From positions 1-12,751 of the forward strand of contig JAUZQS010000249.1 in the NCBI GenBank assembly GCA_030950875.1: a stretch of 12,751 nucleotides of DNA, in the 5' to 3' direction. Origin of the DNA: Mariprofundaceae bacterium. GTDB taxonomy: Bacteria > Pseudomonadota > Zetaproteobacteria > Mariprofundales > Mariprofundaceae. Positions 1 to 6,839 of this stretch are shown here, piece by piece (the stretch's first letter is position 1; each line of letters starts with the position of its first letter). The translations under genes were made by a program, and so were the position numbers. The notes under the pieces were generated by a model. The model was not told where the DNA came from. It ran no database searches and was given only the letters and a program-made list of their open reading frames with translations.

Positions 1-126
1 TCAGTTCTACAGGCTGCCAAGCGCAAAGCCCGAGGCTATAAATTCGAACATTTCAAAACTATCGCTTACCTTATTACTGGAAAACTCGACTTTTCTAGGG
101 TTAATAAATTCTGTCTACCCACTTGA
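1..126 (+). pseudogene. ISL3-type transposase, C-terminal fragment
   Basis: An open frame enters from the left edge and ends at a TGA at 124-126, encoding 41 residues. It contains QAAKRKARGYKF, then a hydrophobic IAYLITGKLDF stretch and a CLPT end. This is the usual tail of ISL3-family (IS204/IS1001/IS1096/IS1165) DDE transposases, where an AKxKARGY motif precedes a YLxxGKL motif close to the stop. The rest of the gene lies outside the window, so intactness upstream is unknown. No ISL3 terminal repeat follows the stop; IS3-type coding sequence begins within about 10-20 bases, so the 3' end of the element seems lost. Family assignment is from remembered motifs. Confidence 0.6.
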
Positions 127-127
127 T

Positions 128-306
128 ATTCAAAAGAGCCGCCTCAATGAATATGATTCACTTACAGAGCTAAAAGCCGATGTGGATGATTATATTGATT
201 TTTATAACCACCGAAGATTCCACGAAACACTGCAATACAAAAAAAACCGATGAACGTGTATCACGAAAGTATGTTAAGCCAGATGCAACTCAAAAGAGCA
301 GCTTAA
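128..306 (+). pseudogene. IS3-family orfB transposase, 3' remnant with a frameshift
   Basis: From about 140 the frame reads RLNEYDSLTELKADVDDYIDFYNHRRFHETLQYKK. This is the conserved C-terminal part of the IS3-family (IS150-like) integrase-core transposase, including its FYNHRRFHETL motif. At an eight-A run (239-246) the frame breaks into a premature TGA. In the +2 frame it resumes as PMNVYHESMLSQMQLKRAA and stops at 304-306, which is where an IS3 orfB normally ends, about 50 bp from the element's right end. The simplest reading is a one- or two-base indel in the homopolymer. The catalytic DDE part is missing, so the fragment is dead. It abuts the ISL3 fragment on its left. Confidence 0.75.
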
Positions 307-334
307 AAGATGGGAATAAGGATTCTTGAAAAAC

Positions 335-359
335 TGTGTTGACAGATTGGGGTGGTGTA
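335..359 (+). repeat. Putative right terminal repeat of the plus-strand IS3 remnant
   Basis: A 25-bp segment containing TTGGGGT lies 28 bp after the orfB stop. An ungapped match (16 of 25 positions by eye) occurs at 589-613, upstream of the orfA fragment on the opposite strand. That is the same orientation expected for the outer ends of two inverted copies of one element. The junction with orfA falls at 359/360, immediately after this repeat. Confidence 0.45.
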
Positions 360-530
360 CTCCATCGCAATTTCCACATTGTCTAGAAAGGTCTTCTTCC
401 AGTTCTGTAGATTCTTGGGTGTGATATTATGCTCACTGGCTATGGTTGATAATGGCTTGTCATTGGCCAGCATTTCAAGAACCAACCTGCTCTTGAAGGC
501 GGCACTGTAAACTTGTCTTTTCCTGCTCAT
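360..530 (-). pseudogene. IS3-family orfA (HTH protein), truncated
   Basis: The minus-strand frame starts at ATG 530 and encodes MSRKRQVYSAAFKSRLVLEM and on to WKKTFLDNVEIAME. This is the N-terminal helix-turn-helix (HTH_Tnp_1-like) of IS3-family OrfA. The match ends at Glu57, and the remaining codons to 303 are simply the terminal sequence of the neighbouring plus-strand remnant read backwards. An intact OrfA would be about 90-110 residues. The fragment therefore looks cut by insertion or recombination of an opposite-oriented copy at 359/360. It would bind DNA at most and cannot transpose alone. Confidence 0.75.
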
Positions 531-588
531 TTCGGCTCCGTTTTTTTTCTGAATTCTAGCTTATAAAGAATAAGAAATGCGATTTCTT

Positions 589-613
589 TGTCTTAATTCC
601 TTGGGGTATTATA
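589..613 (-). repeat. Putative left terminal repeat of the minus-strand IS3 remnant
   Basis: This segment contains TTGGGGT (601-607) and aligns without gaps to 335-359 at 16 of 25 positions. It lies 59-83 bp upstream of the orfA start, the normal distance from an IS3 left end to orfA. With it, the minus-strand remnant spans about 360-613. From 614 to 696, the end of the terB-like gene, I see no further feature. Confidence 0.4.
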
Positions 614-696
614 ATATGACAGCGTTATGGTTTATTGGAGTGTGGTTTATGAAATGCCTAAACGTAAATGTTGATAATATCAGCACATGCGATGAG

Positions 697-1146
697 TTAT
701 TGGGCGGTTTCTTTAGCCTGTATTTTTGCATCAATAAATTGATGGTGATGAACGCCGATAAGCTCGGCGACTTTGCGAATCAATGCTTCTTCGTAAGGGT
801 CAATATGTTTATCGGCCATAGCAACAAGCCATAACTGTCGAATGATATCGATACGTTCTTGTGCTGAATAAGTCTTGATAAGCGGCGCGGTAAACTGATG
901 CAAATCATTGGCTTGATCGCTTGCTTGGATCGCTAATTTTATTTGTTGTTTGGCTGCGGTTTCAGACAAGCTAAAACGACTTTGAATGCCTTGCATGATA
1001 GCATCATATTCGGAGGCATTGAGCTGATCATCTTGTTGCATTACTTGTACCATCAGCGCAGTAACGGCGAGTGCGATGTCAGGTTCTTTGGATTTGGATA
1101 TTACCGGCGTTGAATCACCCAATATTTTTTTGAATATTTTTAGCAT
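697..1146 (-). CDS. TerB-like (tellurite-resistance TerB domain) protein
   Basis: This 149-residue soluble protein matches the TerB/TerB-like all-helical domain over roughly residues 20-143. The helical segments ALAVTALMVQVMQQDD, YDAIMQGIQSRF and the LWLVAMADKHIDPYEEALIRKVAELIGV block carry the acidic, metal-site-like residues (ADxxxDPxEE) typical of the family. Single-domain TerB-like proteins are common in proteobacteria and usually lack demonstrated tellurite resistance; some are thought to bind metals at or near the membrane. There is no signal peptide or membrane segment. The start lies only 12 bp downstream of the ggt stop on the same strand, so the two are probably co-transcribed. The family assignment is fairly secure and the function is not known. 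Confidence 0.75.
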   Translation of the reverse strand: MLKIFKKILGDSTPVISKSKEPDIALAVTALMVQVMQQDDQLNASEYDAIMQGIQSRFSLSETAAKQQIKLAIQASDQANDLHQFTAPLIKTYSAQERIDIIRQLWLVAMADKHIDPYEEALIRKVAELIGVHHHQFIDAKIQAKETAQ

Positions 1147-1158
1147 GTTGTTCTCGTT

Positions 1159-2802
1159 TTAAGGCTGAATTTTTATGGCATTGCCTTCACCACGGTGATC
1201 GCTGATGCCTGTTAATGTATTGCTGGCTTGATTCCAAAGAATTGCCTGCATATTGCCATATGAGCGGTTCATTTCTTTTAGATGATGTCCACGTTTTTTA
1301 AGTTCAGTGATCATATCAGGCGTGAATGCTCCAGCTTCGTATTCTACAATATCGGGTAAAAACTGGTGGTGAAATCGCGGTTTGTCAACCCACTCTGCAG
1401 GCATTAAATTATTATTTATAAATGCTATAGATGCTAGCAGTACCATGCTGATAATGCGTGAACCGCCAGGTGTTCCGACAATGAATATACGATCTTTGTC
1501 GATAACAAAGGTTGGAGACATTGAGGATAACATACGTTTGCCCGGAGCAACGGCATTGGCAGAGCCTTGAACCAAACCATAAGCATTGGGCCTACCTGGC
1601 CTTGTTGCAAAATCATCCATCTCATCATTCATAAGAATGCCCGTGCTAGGAGACACATAACCAGAGCCCATACCATAATTGATGGAAAGGGTAGCGGAAA
1701 CCATATTCCCCTCAGCATCGATAATGGAGAAATGGGTGGTATCAACACTATTACCCATGGGCTCGGCAAAACCGATTAAATGATTGGAAGGGGTTGCTTT
1801 GTGCATATCAATGGAAGCACGCAATTTTTTTAGACGTTGTGGGTTTAATAAGTAAGGAATACTGACGAAATCGCCATCACCCAAATATTGATTGCGATCT
1901 TTATAAGCGCGTTTCATGGCTTCAATCAATAGATGCATACGGTTGACTTGGCTCATTTCTGCAAGTTTATCACCTTGCAAAATCCCCAATGTTTCTGCCA
2001 TGGTAATACCACCCGAAGAGGGTAGCGCGGCAGAGATAAATTGCGTGCCGTGATAGGTGAATTGCACAGGCTTCCGCTCAATAACTTTATAATTGGCAAG
2101 ATCAGCCTCTCTAATGAGTCCGCCATCACGCTTCATATCTGCAACTAGACGACCTGCGGTTTCACCTTGATAAAAGTCATCGGCGCCATGCTTGGAAAAA
2201 CGAAGCAGCGTATCAGCCAAGGCTGGCTGACGAAGCAGGGAGCCTTTTTTTGGAACGTTTCTATCGTCAAGGAAAATCCGTTGCGCAGCATCATTAAGTG
2301 CATCTTTACGCCACTTTATCATACTTTGTAGGTGTGGGCTTATGGGAAAACCATTGCGTGCCAAAGAAATTGCAGGGGACGTGATTGCTGTACGGGGCAT
2401 GCGGCCATATGTTGATATTAAATGATCTATGCCTGCAAGTAATCCCGGCACGCCTGCAGATTGAGGCCCGTTGATACTGGACTGTGTATTATAAATTTCA
2501 CCATGGCCGGCTAACTTGGGTGATGTTTCGCGTGCATCAATCATGACATAGCGTTTTTCTTTGGCGATATATAATAAAAAGAAACCGCCGCCACCAATGC
2601 CTGAAGAGCCAGGTTCGACAACACCCAGCGCTAGGGCAGTCGCGGCAGCTGCATCAAAGGCATTGCCGCCACGCTTGAGTATTTGAATGCCTGCTTGGCT
2701 TGCCAAAGGGTGAGCCGATACGACCATACTTGAGGAGGGGTGAGCAGCATGGGCAAGAGAGGGGATAATAAACAGGCTTGCTAAGATGTATTTTTTTAAC
2801 AT
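1159..2802 (-). CDS. ggt: Gamma-glutamyltransferase (glutathione hydrolase), periplasmic
   Basis: This 547-residue Ntn-hydrolase is made as a precursor that cleaves itself into large and small subunits. It hydrolyses glutathione or transfers its gamma-glutamyl group. Residues 1-19 form a signal peptide (Lys-Lys, hydrophobic core, AHA cleavage site), so the enzyme is expected in the periplasm. By alignment with E. coli GGT, the nucleophile is Thr355 in the VDTTHFS motif, with autocleavage before it. Arg91 (RETSP), Asp397 (NDEMDDF), Ser426-Ser427 (LSSMSPT) and Gly446-Gly447 (GTPGGSRI) match the glutamyl-binding and oxyanion residues. The length is slightly under the usual 560-580 but complete. 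No strong Shine-Dalgarno precedes the ATG. A terB-like gene follows after 12 bp. Confidence 0.95.
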   Translation of the reverse strand: MLKKYILASLFIIPSLAHAAHPSSSMVVSAHPLASQAGIQILKRGGNAFDAAAATALALGVVEPGSSGIGGGGFFLLYIAKEKRYVMIDARETSPKLAGHGEIYNTQSSINGPQSAGVPGLLAGIDHLISTYGRMPRTAITSPAISLARNGFPISPHLQSMIKWRKDALNDAAQRIFLDDRNVPKKGSLLRQPALADTLLRFSKHGADDFYQGETAGRLVADMKRDGGLIREADLANYKVIERKPVQFTYHGTQFISAALPSSGGITMAETLGILQGDKLAEMSQVNRMHLLIEAMKRAYKDRNQYLGDGDFVSIPYLLNPQRLKKLRASIDMHKATPSNHLIGFAEPMGNSVDTTHFSIIDAEGNMVSATLSINYGMGSGYVSPSTGILMNDEMDDFATRPGRPNAYGLVQGSANAVAPGKRMLSSMSPTFVIDKDRIFIVGTPGGSRIISMVLLASIAFINNNLMPAEWVDKPRFHHQFLPDIVEYEAGAFTPDMITELKKRGHHLKEMNRSYGNMQAILWNQASNTLTGISDHRGEGNAIKIQP

Positions 2803-2919
2803 GTGATGAGCTTATATAAATATAGTTACTTACTCAAATAGTTGCTGTTCTTGTGGCTGTTCAGAACAACTATAAAATAGCTAAACACCCTGAAAGTAAG
2901 GAAAACATGAAGTTTTCGC
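2803..2919 (-). promoter_or_regulatory. ggt upstream region with an imperfect dyad
   Basis: This 117-bp gap separates the lysR stop from the ggt start on the same strand. It is AT-rich next to ggt, with a TTGAGT/TAAGCT-like pair at 17-bp spacing on the minus strand; promoter strength is uncertain. An inverted repeat (arms 2838-2851 and 2863-2873, 11 paired bases with a three-base bulge) could be an operator or part of a lysR terminator, but no U-tract follows it. A second short hairpin (2901-2906 with 2912-2917, GAAAAC/GTTTTC) lies just after the lysR stop. Confidence 0.3.
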
Positions 2920-3798
2920 TTAATGATTCAGCCGCTTGCCTGCAAACAAGTCTGTTTGTCGCTTTATTTCAGTGGATATATGATCGCGAAATGCAAGAAC
3001 CCTAGCAGTGCGTTTTAAATCAGGGTGAAACAGTAGCCAAAGTCCAAGGTTTAATTGTGGGTCAGGTGGACAAAAACGTTCCAGATCTGGTTCGCGGTCA
3101 CCCATAAAACAAGGTAGATATGCTAGCCCTACATGCTCTTTCAATGCTGCAACAGTCAAAAGTGTGTCATCAACAAAGAAGTTATGAGGCTGACTGCCGC
3201 AAGCACTTTTTGTCCATGCTTGATGGAAGCCGCAGCAGTTAATTCCCAGCCATGTTGGTTTGCCCCCTTGTTCACGTAATTGTGCAAGGTAGGTGCTACT
3301 AGCGTAAATAGTTGATGCGACCGTAAGCATTCGCCTACCAATCATGGTGTCGGTTGGCGTGTTGGTCAAACGGATAGCGATATCAGTTTCACATTCGGCA
3401 AGGCTGGTGTTCTTATTGGAGACCATGAGGTGAAGCTCAATATTTGGGTACTGTTGGTTAAAGCTAGCAAATATGGGCATTAATACACCTGATGCCATAT
3501 TGTTAATGGCGGATATGCGTAACGTGCCTGTCAGTTTAGCATCTTTGCCGCCCAGATTGCTATCCACTGACAATACTTCATGCTCCATATTGCAAGCTGC
3601 TAATTTTAGGCTTTCACCAGCAGCGCTAAGCTCATAGCCGCTTTTCTTGCGCTCGATGAGGCGCACCCCCATTTTTGCTTCCAGAGAACGCATTCGTCTG
3701 GATACAGTAGAGTGTTGCACACCTAGGTTACGTGCTGCACCGCTAATGGAACCTTCTCTCGCCACTGCTAAAAATAGTCTTAAATCATCCCAGTTCAT
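2920..3798 (-). CDS. LysR-family transcriptional regulator
   Basis: This 292-residue protein has the standard LysR layout. A winged helix-turn-helix occupies residues 1-60 (MNWDDLRLFLAVAREGSISG, AARNLGVQHSTVSRRMRSLE, then LIERKKSGYELSAAG). A linker helix follows, and a periplasmic-binding-like effector domain runs from about residue 88 to 285. The start MNWDDLRLF is the usual N-terminus of the DmlR/CrgA-like branch. It is transcribed away from the methyltransferase gene at 4083, the classic divergent arrangement in which a LysR protein controls its neighbour and itself. The shared gap contains a perfect 18-bp dyad 19-36 bp upstream of this start, a plausible autoregulatory site. The effector molecule cannot be predicted. 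Control of the downstream ggt is also possible, as it lies 117 bp away in the same orientation. Confidence 0.92.
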   Translation of the reverse strand: MNWDDLRLFLAVAREGSISGAARNLGVQHSTVSRRMRSLEAKMGVRLIERKKSGYELSAAGESLKLAACNMEHEVLSVDSNLGGKDAKLTGTLRISAINNMASGVLMPIFASFNQQYPNIELHLMVSNKNTSLAECETDIAIRLTNTPTDTMIGRRMLTVASTIYASSTYLAQLREQGGKPTWLGINCCGFHQAWTKSACGSQPHNFFVDDTLLTVAALKEHVGLAYLPCFMGDREPDLERFCPPDPQLNLGLWLLFHPDLKRTARVLAFRDHISTEIKRQTDLFAGKRLNH

Positions 3799-3816
3799 TG
3801 AGTCAGTCTATCACAG

Positions 3817-3834
3817 ATGTGCATTTTTGCACAT
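3817..3834. promoter_or_regulatory. Perfect 18-bp dyad, candidate LysR operator
   Basis: ATGTGCA and TGCACAT flank a four-T centre, forming a perfect palindrome. It sits 18 bp from the lysR start and contains the T-N11-A dyad pattern typical of LysR-type binding sites. It is too short and AT-centred to be a convincing terminator. Operator function is inferred from symmetry and location. Confidence 0.45.
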
Positions 3835-3888
3835 GAAGTGTCATTTTTTTACGGTTATCAAATAAAAAAACATCAACTAGAATTCATT

Positions 3889-3895
3889 TATACCT
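3889..3895. repeat. Left copy of a 7-bp direct repeat flanking the foldback
   Basis: TATACCT directly abuts the left end of the 164-bp foldback. The right flank (4060-4066) is TATACTT, a 6 of 7 match. Short direct repeats at both edges of a terminal-inverted-repeat element are the mark of a target-site duplication. Such a match could also arise by chance in AT-rich sequence. Confidence 0.35.
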
Positions 3896-4059
3896 ACCTA
3901 GACCCTGCAAGTGTTTGTACGTGCAGAGTGTAAGGTGTTGGTTTGCATGGCGTATTGAAAAAACACGTAGTCACCTTATTGGTGATGAGTATTTTTTCAA
4001 TAGTCCAGGTGAATCAAGAGGTTGCGCTACGTATGTGCAAACACTTGTAGAATCTAGGT
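3896..4059 (+). repeat. 164-bp foldback (long imperfect hairpin), possible MITE or structured leader RNA
   Basis: The whole segment is one near-continuous inverted repeat centred near 3977/3978 with a TTATT loop (3976-3980). Of the 80 bases in the left arm, I count 57 Watson-Crick pairs and 10 G-U pairs read as plus-strand RNA, with 13 mismatched or bulged positions. The strongest blocks are the ends (ACCTAGA 3896-3902 with TCTAGGT 4053-4059), CAAGTGTTTG 3908-3917, TATTGAAAAAA 3953-3963 and TCACC 3971-3975. It fills most of the lysR-methyltransferase gap and ends 11 bp before the methyltransferase Shine-Dalgarno. A near-repeat of 7 bp flanks it. It encodes no plausible protein. It may be a miniature inverted-repeat transposon, a structured 5' leader, or both. 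Confidence 0.7.
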
Positions 4060-4066
4060 TATACTT
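4060..4066. repeat. Right copy of the 7-bp direct repeat flanking the foldback
   Basis: TATACTT directly abuts the right end of the foldback and matches TATACCT at 3889-3895 at six of seven positions. Its TATACT core also resembles a -10 hexamer, but transcription from it would begin within or next to the Shine-Dalgarno sequence of the methyltransferase. A promoter role for that gene is therefore less likely. Confidence 0.35.
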
Positions 4067-4082
4067 GTAAAGGAGAGATGTG

Positions 4083-4946
4083 ATGACACAGACCGCAGTT
4101 TTTGACCCATTAAAATATAAAGAAACCACACGCCAGCAATGGAATACAGCCGCAGAAGCATGGCATCGTTGGGGGCCCTTTCTTAATCGCTGGTTGGGCT
4201 CAGCAACAGAGACGATGTTTGATATGACAGATATAAAGCCGGGAAGCCGGGTTCTTGATGTGGCGGCAGGTGCTGGTGAGCAGTCGTTGGCAGCGGCATG
4301 TCGGGTGGGTGAGGGTGGCTATGTTTTGGCGACCGATTTATCGGCTGATATTTTGAATTATGCAAAATCCAGTGCTCAATTGGCAGGGCATAACAATGTT
4401 GACACCCAAGTTGTTGATGGAGAAGCATTGAATACATTGCAAACAGAGCCTTTTGATGCGGTGATATCGCGTGTCGGTCTGATTTACTTTCCAGACCAAC
4501 AAAAGGCGCTAACAGGGATGCATAAACAATTGAAAGAAGGGGGTAAAGTCGGTGCAATGGTCTATGCGACAGCCGATAAGAATCCATTTTTTTCAATTCC
4601 TGTTGGCATTATTCGAAGACGCGCACAGTTGCCGCCTCCCTTGCTAGGTCAACCTGGGCCATTCAGTTTGGGTGACCCTTTGGTATTGGAAAAATCATTG
4701 CTTGATGCTGGTTTTAAAGATGTAGAGGTTGCTACAATTGATGCCCCGCTGCGAATGGAGTCTGCGCTTGAATGCTTACAGTTTGAGCAGGAGTCTTTTG
4801 GGGCGCTACATCAGATGCTGGGTAGTTTGTCAGCAATAGAGCAGGATGATGCGTGGCGCGAAATTGAAACGGCATTGCTACAGTTTGAAAGTGATGGAAA
4901 ATTTACAGGGCCATGCAAAATGTTGGTTGCATCAGGGACGAAGTGA
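4083..4946 (+). CDS. Class I SAM-dependent methyltransferase
   Basis: This 287-residue methyltransferase has a Rossmann-type (Methyltransf_11/25, UbiE-like) domain. Motif I is VLDVAAGAGEQS (57-68), Asp85 in LATDLS fits the acidic residue that binds the ribose of SAM, and FDAVISRVGLIYFPD (124-138) is the strand-4 motif. The C-terminal half varies as in small-molecule methyltransferases, and the substrate cannot be told. I chose ATG 4083 because AAGGAG (4070-4075) lies 7 bp before it; an in-frame GTG at 4080 is too close. The gene is divergent from lysR and convergent with mutY, 14 bp apart. LysR control is plausible but inferred. Its leader would contain the long foldback if transcription starts upstream of 3896. 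Confidence 0.85.
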   Translation: MTQTAVFDPLKYKETTRQQWNTAAEAWHRWGPFLNRWLGSATETMFDMTDIKPGSRVLDVAAGAGEQSLAAACRVGEGGYVLATDLSADILNYAKSSAQLAGHNNVDTQVVDGEALNTLQTEPFDAVISRVGLIYFPDQQKALTGMHKQLKEGGKVGAMVYATADKNPFFSIPVGIIRRRAQLPPPLLGQPGPFSLGDPLVLEKSLLDAGFKDVEVATIDAPLRMESALECLQFEQESFGALHQMLGSLSAIEQDDAWREIETALLQFESDGKFTGPCKMLVASGTK

Positions 4947-4960
4947 ATTCTTATTAGACT

Positions 4961-5947
4961 TCACCTTGAAACAGTCGTATCAAGGAGCGATTGTTTTTCA
5001 AATAAATGATGGATACCTGTTGGTAAAGCGAATTCGGAAAGTTGTTTGACCCACCTCCCATCTGATGGAGGCGTTGATGAGAGATACTTGCTGTAGAGGT
5101 GCAAACGTCGGTGGGTTAGTAGGTGAATATGGCAAGGGGAGCATTCAGGTTTTTGTGATAGTTCGATAATAGGGGGTGTCCATAGCCCCGCCCAAATGCC
5201 TTTTTCAGGGCGTTGTTGTAGCCAAATACCTTTTTCGGGGTGGGCATGTAGGTTTATTTGCCAAAACACATCCTTTACAAGTACCTTTTTCTTGCTTAAA
5301 GCTTGGTCTACAACGTTTGAGAATGCTGATTGACAGTATGTGTTAACGGGGCATATATCACACTTTGCGGTGTGGGACTGGCAAAGTGTTGCACCCAACT
5401 CCATCATAGATTGATTCCACATGGCAGGGCTTTTAGATGCATCAATAGCCTGTTGAGCTATGTCCCATAGCTGTTTATCCGTGGCTTCATATTGCTTGTG
5501 CCAGCGTTTTAGAACACGTTTTACATTGCCATCTAAAACAGCTGTATGCATGTTAAAACAGAAAGATGCAATAGCTCCCGCTGTGGAGCGACCAATGCCA
5601 GGCAGGGTTAGAATATCTTCAAATTGTTTGGGGAATATGCCATTGTATTTATCAATAATTTGTTGAGAAGCGGCATGGATAAAACGAGCCCGACGATAAT
5701 AACCCAAGCCTTCCCATGCTTTGAGTACATCATCCAAAGGTATTTCTGCTAAATGTTGAATGCTTGGAAAGCTCTGAAACCATTGCTCATAACGTGGTAA
5801 CACGGTTTTTACTTGGGTTTGCTGCAGCATAATTTCTGATATCCAAATACGATAAGGGTCAGAAGTATGCCGCCAAGGAAGATCGCGCAGGTTCTTCTTA
5901 TACCATTGTAGCAATGGCTTACATGGTTCGGAAAACAAACTGGTCAT
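4961..5947 (-). CDS. mutY: A/G-specific adenine glycosylase MutY
   Basis: MutY removes adenine mispaired with 8-oxoguanine in base-excision repair. From the ATG at 5947 the protein has 328 residues. Its HhH-GPD domain includes SEIMLQQTQV with catalytic Glu38, GLGYYRRAR, the hairpin LPGIGRSTAGAIA (115-127), and LDGNVKRVL with catalytic Asp139. Four cysteines (C189-x6-C196-x2-C199-x5-C205) form the 4Fe-4S cluster. Residues about 225-320 are the NUDIX-like domain that recognises 8-oxoG. The open frame runs back to 6028, but MTSLFSEPCKPLLQWYKKNL aligns with the known MutY N-terminus and a GAAG lies 6 bp upstream. That start leaves a 29-bp overlap with the tonB-like gene, suggesting translational coupling. 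It is the last gene of its operon, and all key residues are present. Confidence 0.95.
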   Translation of the reverse strand: MTSLFSEPCKPLLQWYKKNLRDLPWRHTSDPYRIWISEIMLQQTQVKTVLPRYEQWFQSFPSIQHLAEIPLDDVLKAWEGLGYYRRARFIHAASQQIIDKYNGIFPKQFEDILTLPGIGRSTAGAIASFCFNMHTAVLDGNVKRVLKRWHKQYEATDKQLWDIAQQAIDASKSPAMWNQSMMELGATLCQSHTAKCDICPVNTYCQSAFSNVVDQALSKKKVLVKDVFWQINLHAHPEKGIWLQQRPEKGIWAGLWTPPIIELSQKPECSPCHIHLLTHRRLHLYSKYLSSTPPSDGRWVKQLSEFALPTGIHHLFEKQSLLDTTVSR

Positions 5948-6836
5948 CAACGACTTCAAAGGTGAGATAGAAACTTGCACGATCCAAGCCCCATGAGCTA
6001 GGCAGAGGCTTGAATGGAGCGGCATCATGTATGGCTCTTATAGCGCTTTCATTGAGAGATTGAATAGGGCTTGGGCGCAAGATTTCTAAGTTACCCAGCT
6101 CGCCACTCATCTCAATGGTCACACGCATTAGCACTTGGCGGGCGGAATCTACGAATTTTTGGTAATCAGCTTGCCCAGGTCGCCATTGCTCTTCTAAAGC
6201 TCGCACCAATGAGTGAGCATACGGAGCATATTTGGCCTCTTTGGTATTAATCGGAATATCTGCTTCTTTGGAAAGCATTTGTTTCATGCGGCGCTCACGC
6301 TCAAAATCGCGTGATAATTCGGATAATGCCATGCTCGATGGCATAAGTTTGGATAATGGTATTTGACGCGGCGGCGTGGGGCGCTGTTTCGCAATTGTCT
6401 TCTTTTTGAAAGGAGCTTGCTCAATAACGTTGTTATCTTCGGGCGTTGTACCTTTTTTGGTGATGATACGGGTGCGTTTGTCGGATGACTTGGGCGGCAC
6501 TGGCGGAACTTTGGGTGCTTGAGGTGGGGTAGGACGTTGTTTTGACTGTTTTTTGCTAAGTGCAGAAGACTTAGCAGTGCGAGTGCTGCGATCTTTTGCA
6601 TGCGAACTTCCACCCTGCGCACTGCGATTGGCAATGGTCTTGGCATCTTTGGGAGGGGACTTCTTGGATTTGGTGTTTTCATCTAGAAGAATAACATCGG
6701 TGAATTGCGGAGCCTGTTTTTTCACCAAACGAGGCTCATTATGGTTTAAAGAAATGAATAATACCAGTACGATATGAGCGGCAATGGATGCTACAAATGC
6801 GACGAATAAAATATTTTTTTTAGCTTTTGCCTGCAA
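5919..6836 (-). CDS. TonB/TolA-like energy-transducing protein
   Basis: This 305-residue envelope protein has three regions. A cytoplasmic lysine-rich start and one membrane helix (about 8-30) are followed by a long basic, Pro/Ser/Lys-rich spacer (about 50-165, with PTPPQAPKVPPVPP and a second RPTPPRQIP). The C-terminal domain (about 205-300) is TonB_C/TolA-like: VTIEMSGELGNLEILRPSPI, then LNESAIRAIHDAAPFKPLP. This fits a protein anchored in the inner membrane that spans the periplasm. The apparent start is TTG at 6836, with GGAG (6847-6850) 10 bp upstream and 3 bp after the preceding stop; no ATG occurs before the membrane helix. Whether it powers TonB-dependent transport or acts in a Tol-like system is unclear, since no ExbB/ExbD lies nearby. 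Confidence 0.85.
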   Translation of the reverse strand: MQAKAKKNILFVAFVASIAAHIVLVLFISLNHNEPRLVKKQAPQFTDVILLDENTKSKKSPPKDAKTIANRSAQGGSSHAKDRSTRTAKSSALSKKQSKQRPTPPQAPKVPPVPPKSSDKRTRIITKKGTTPEDNNVIEQAPFKKKTIAKQRPTPPRQIPLSKLMPSSMALSELSRDFERERRMKQMLSKEADIPINTKEAKYAPYAHSLVRALEEQWRPGQADYQKFVDSARQVLMRVTIEMSGELGNLEILRPSPIQSLNESAIRAIHDAAPFKPLPSSWGLDRASFYLTFEVVDDQFVFRTM

Positions 6837-6839
6837 TGC

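Noticed and set aside
669..685. TGTTGATA-A-TATCAGCA near-palindrome
   Set aside because: Short, one mismatch, no T-tract and no nearby start; within chance for AT-rich sequence.
577..834. 85-codon plus-strand ORF
   Set aside because: It runs into the antisense of the terB-like gene and has no family resemblance; its start lies inside the IS terminal region.
4183..4596. 137-codon antisense ORF within the methyltransferase
   Set aside because: The methyltransferase motifs on the plus strand are clear; the antisense frame is low-complexity His/Pro/Leu.
4943..4964. GTGAA/TTCAC inverted repeat spanning the methyltransferase and mutY stops
   Set aside because: Only five paired bases with a 12-base loop and no T-tract, too weak to call a terminator.
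5948..6028. Longer mutY N-terminus from the ATG at 6028
   Set aside because: The added 27 residues lie inside the TonB-like coding region and do not match MutY, whereas MTSLFSE at 5947 aligns with the family start.
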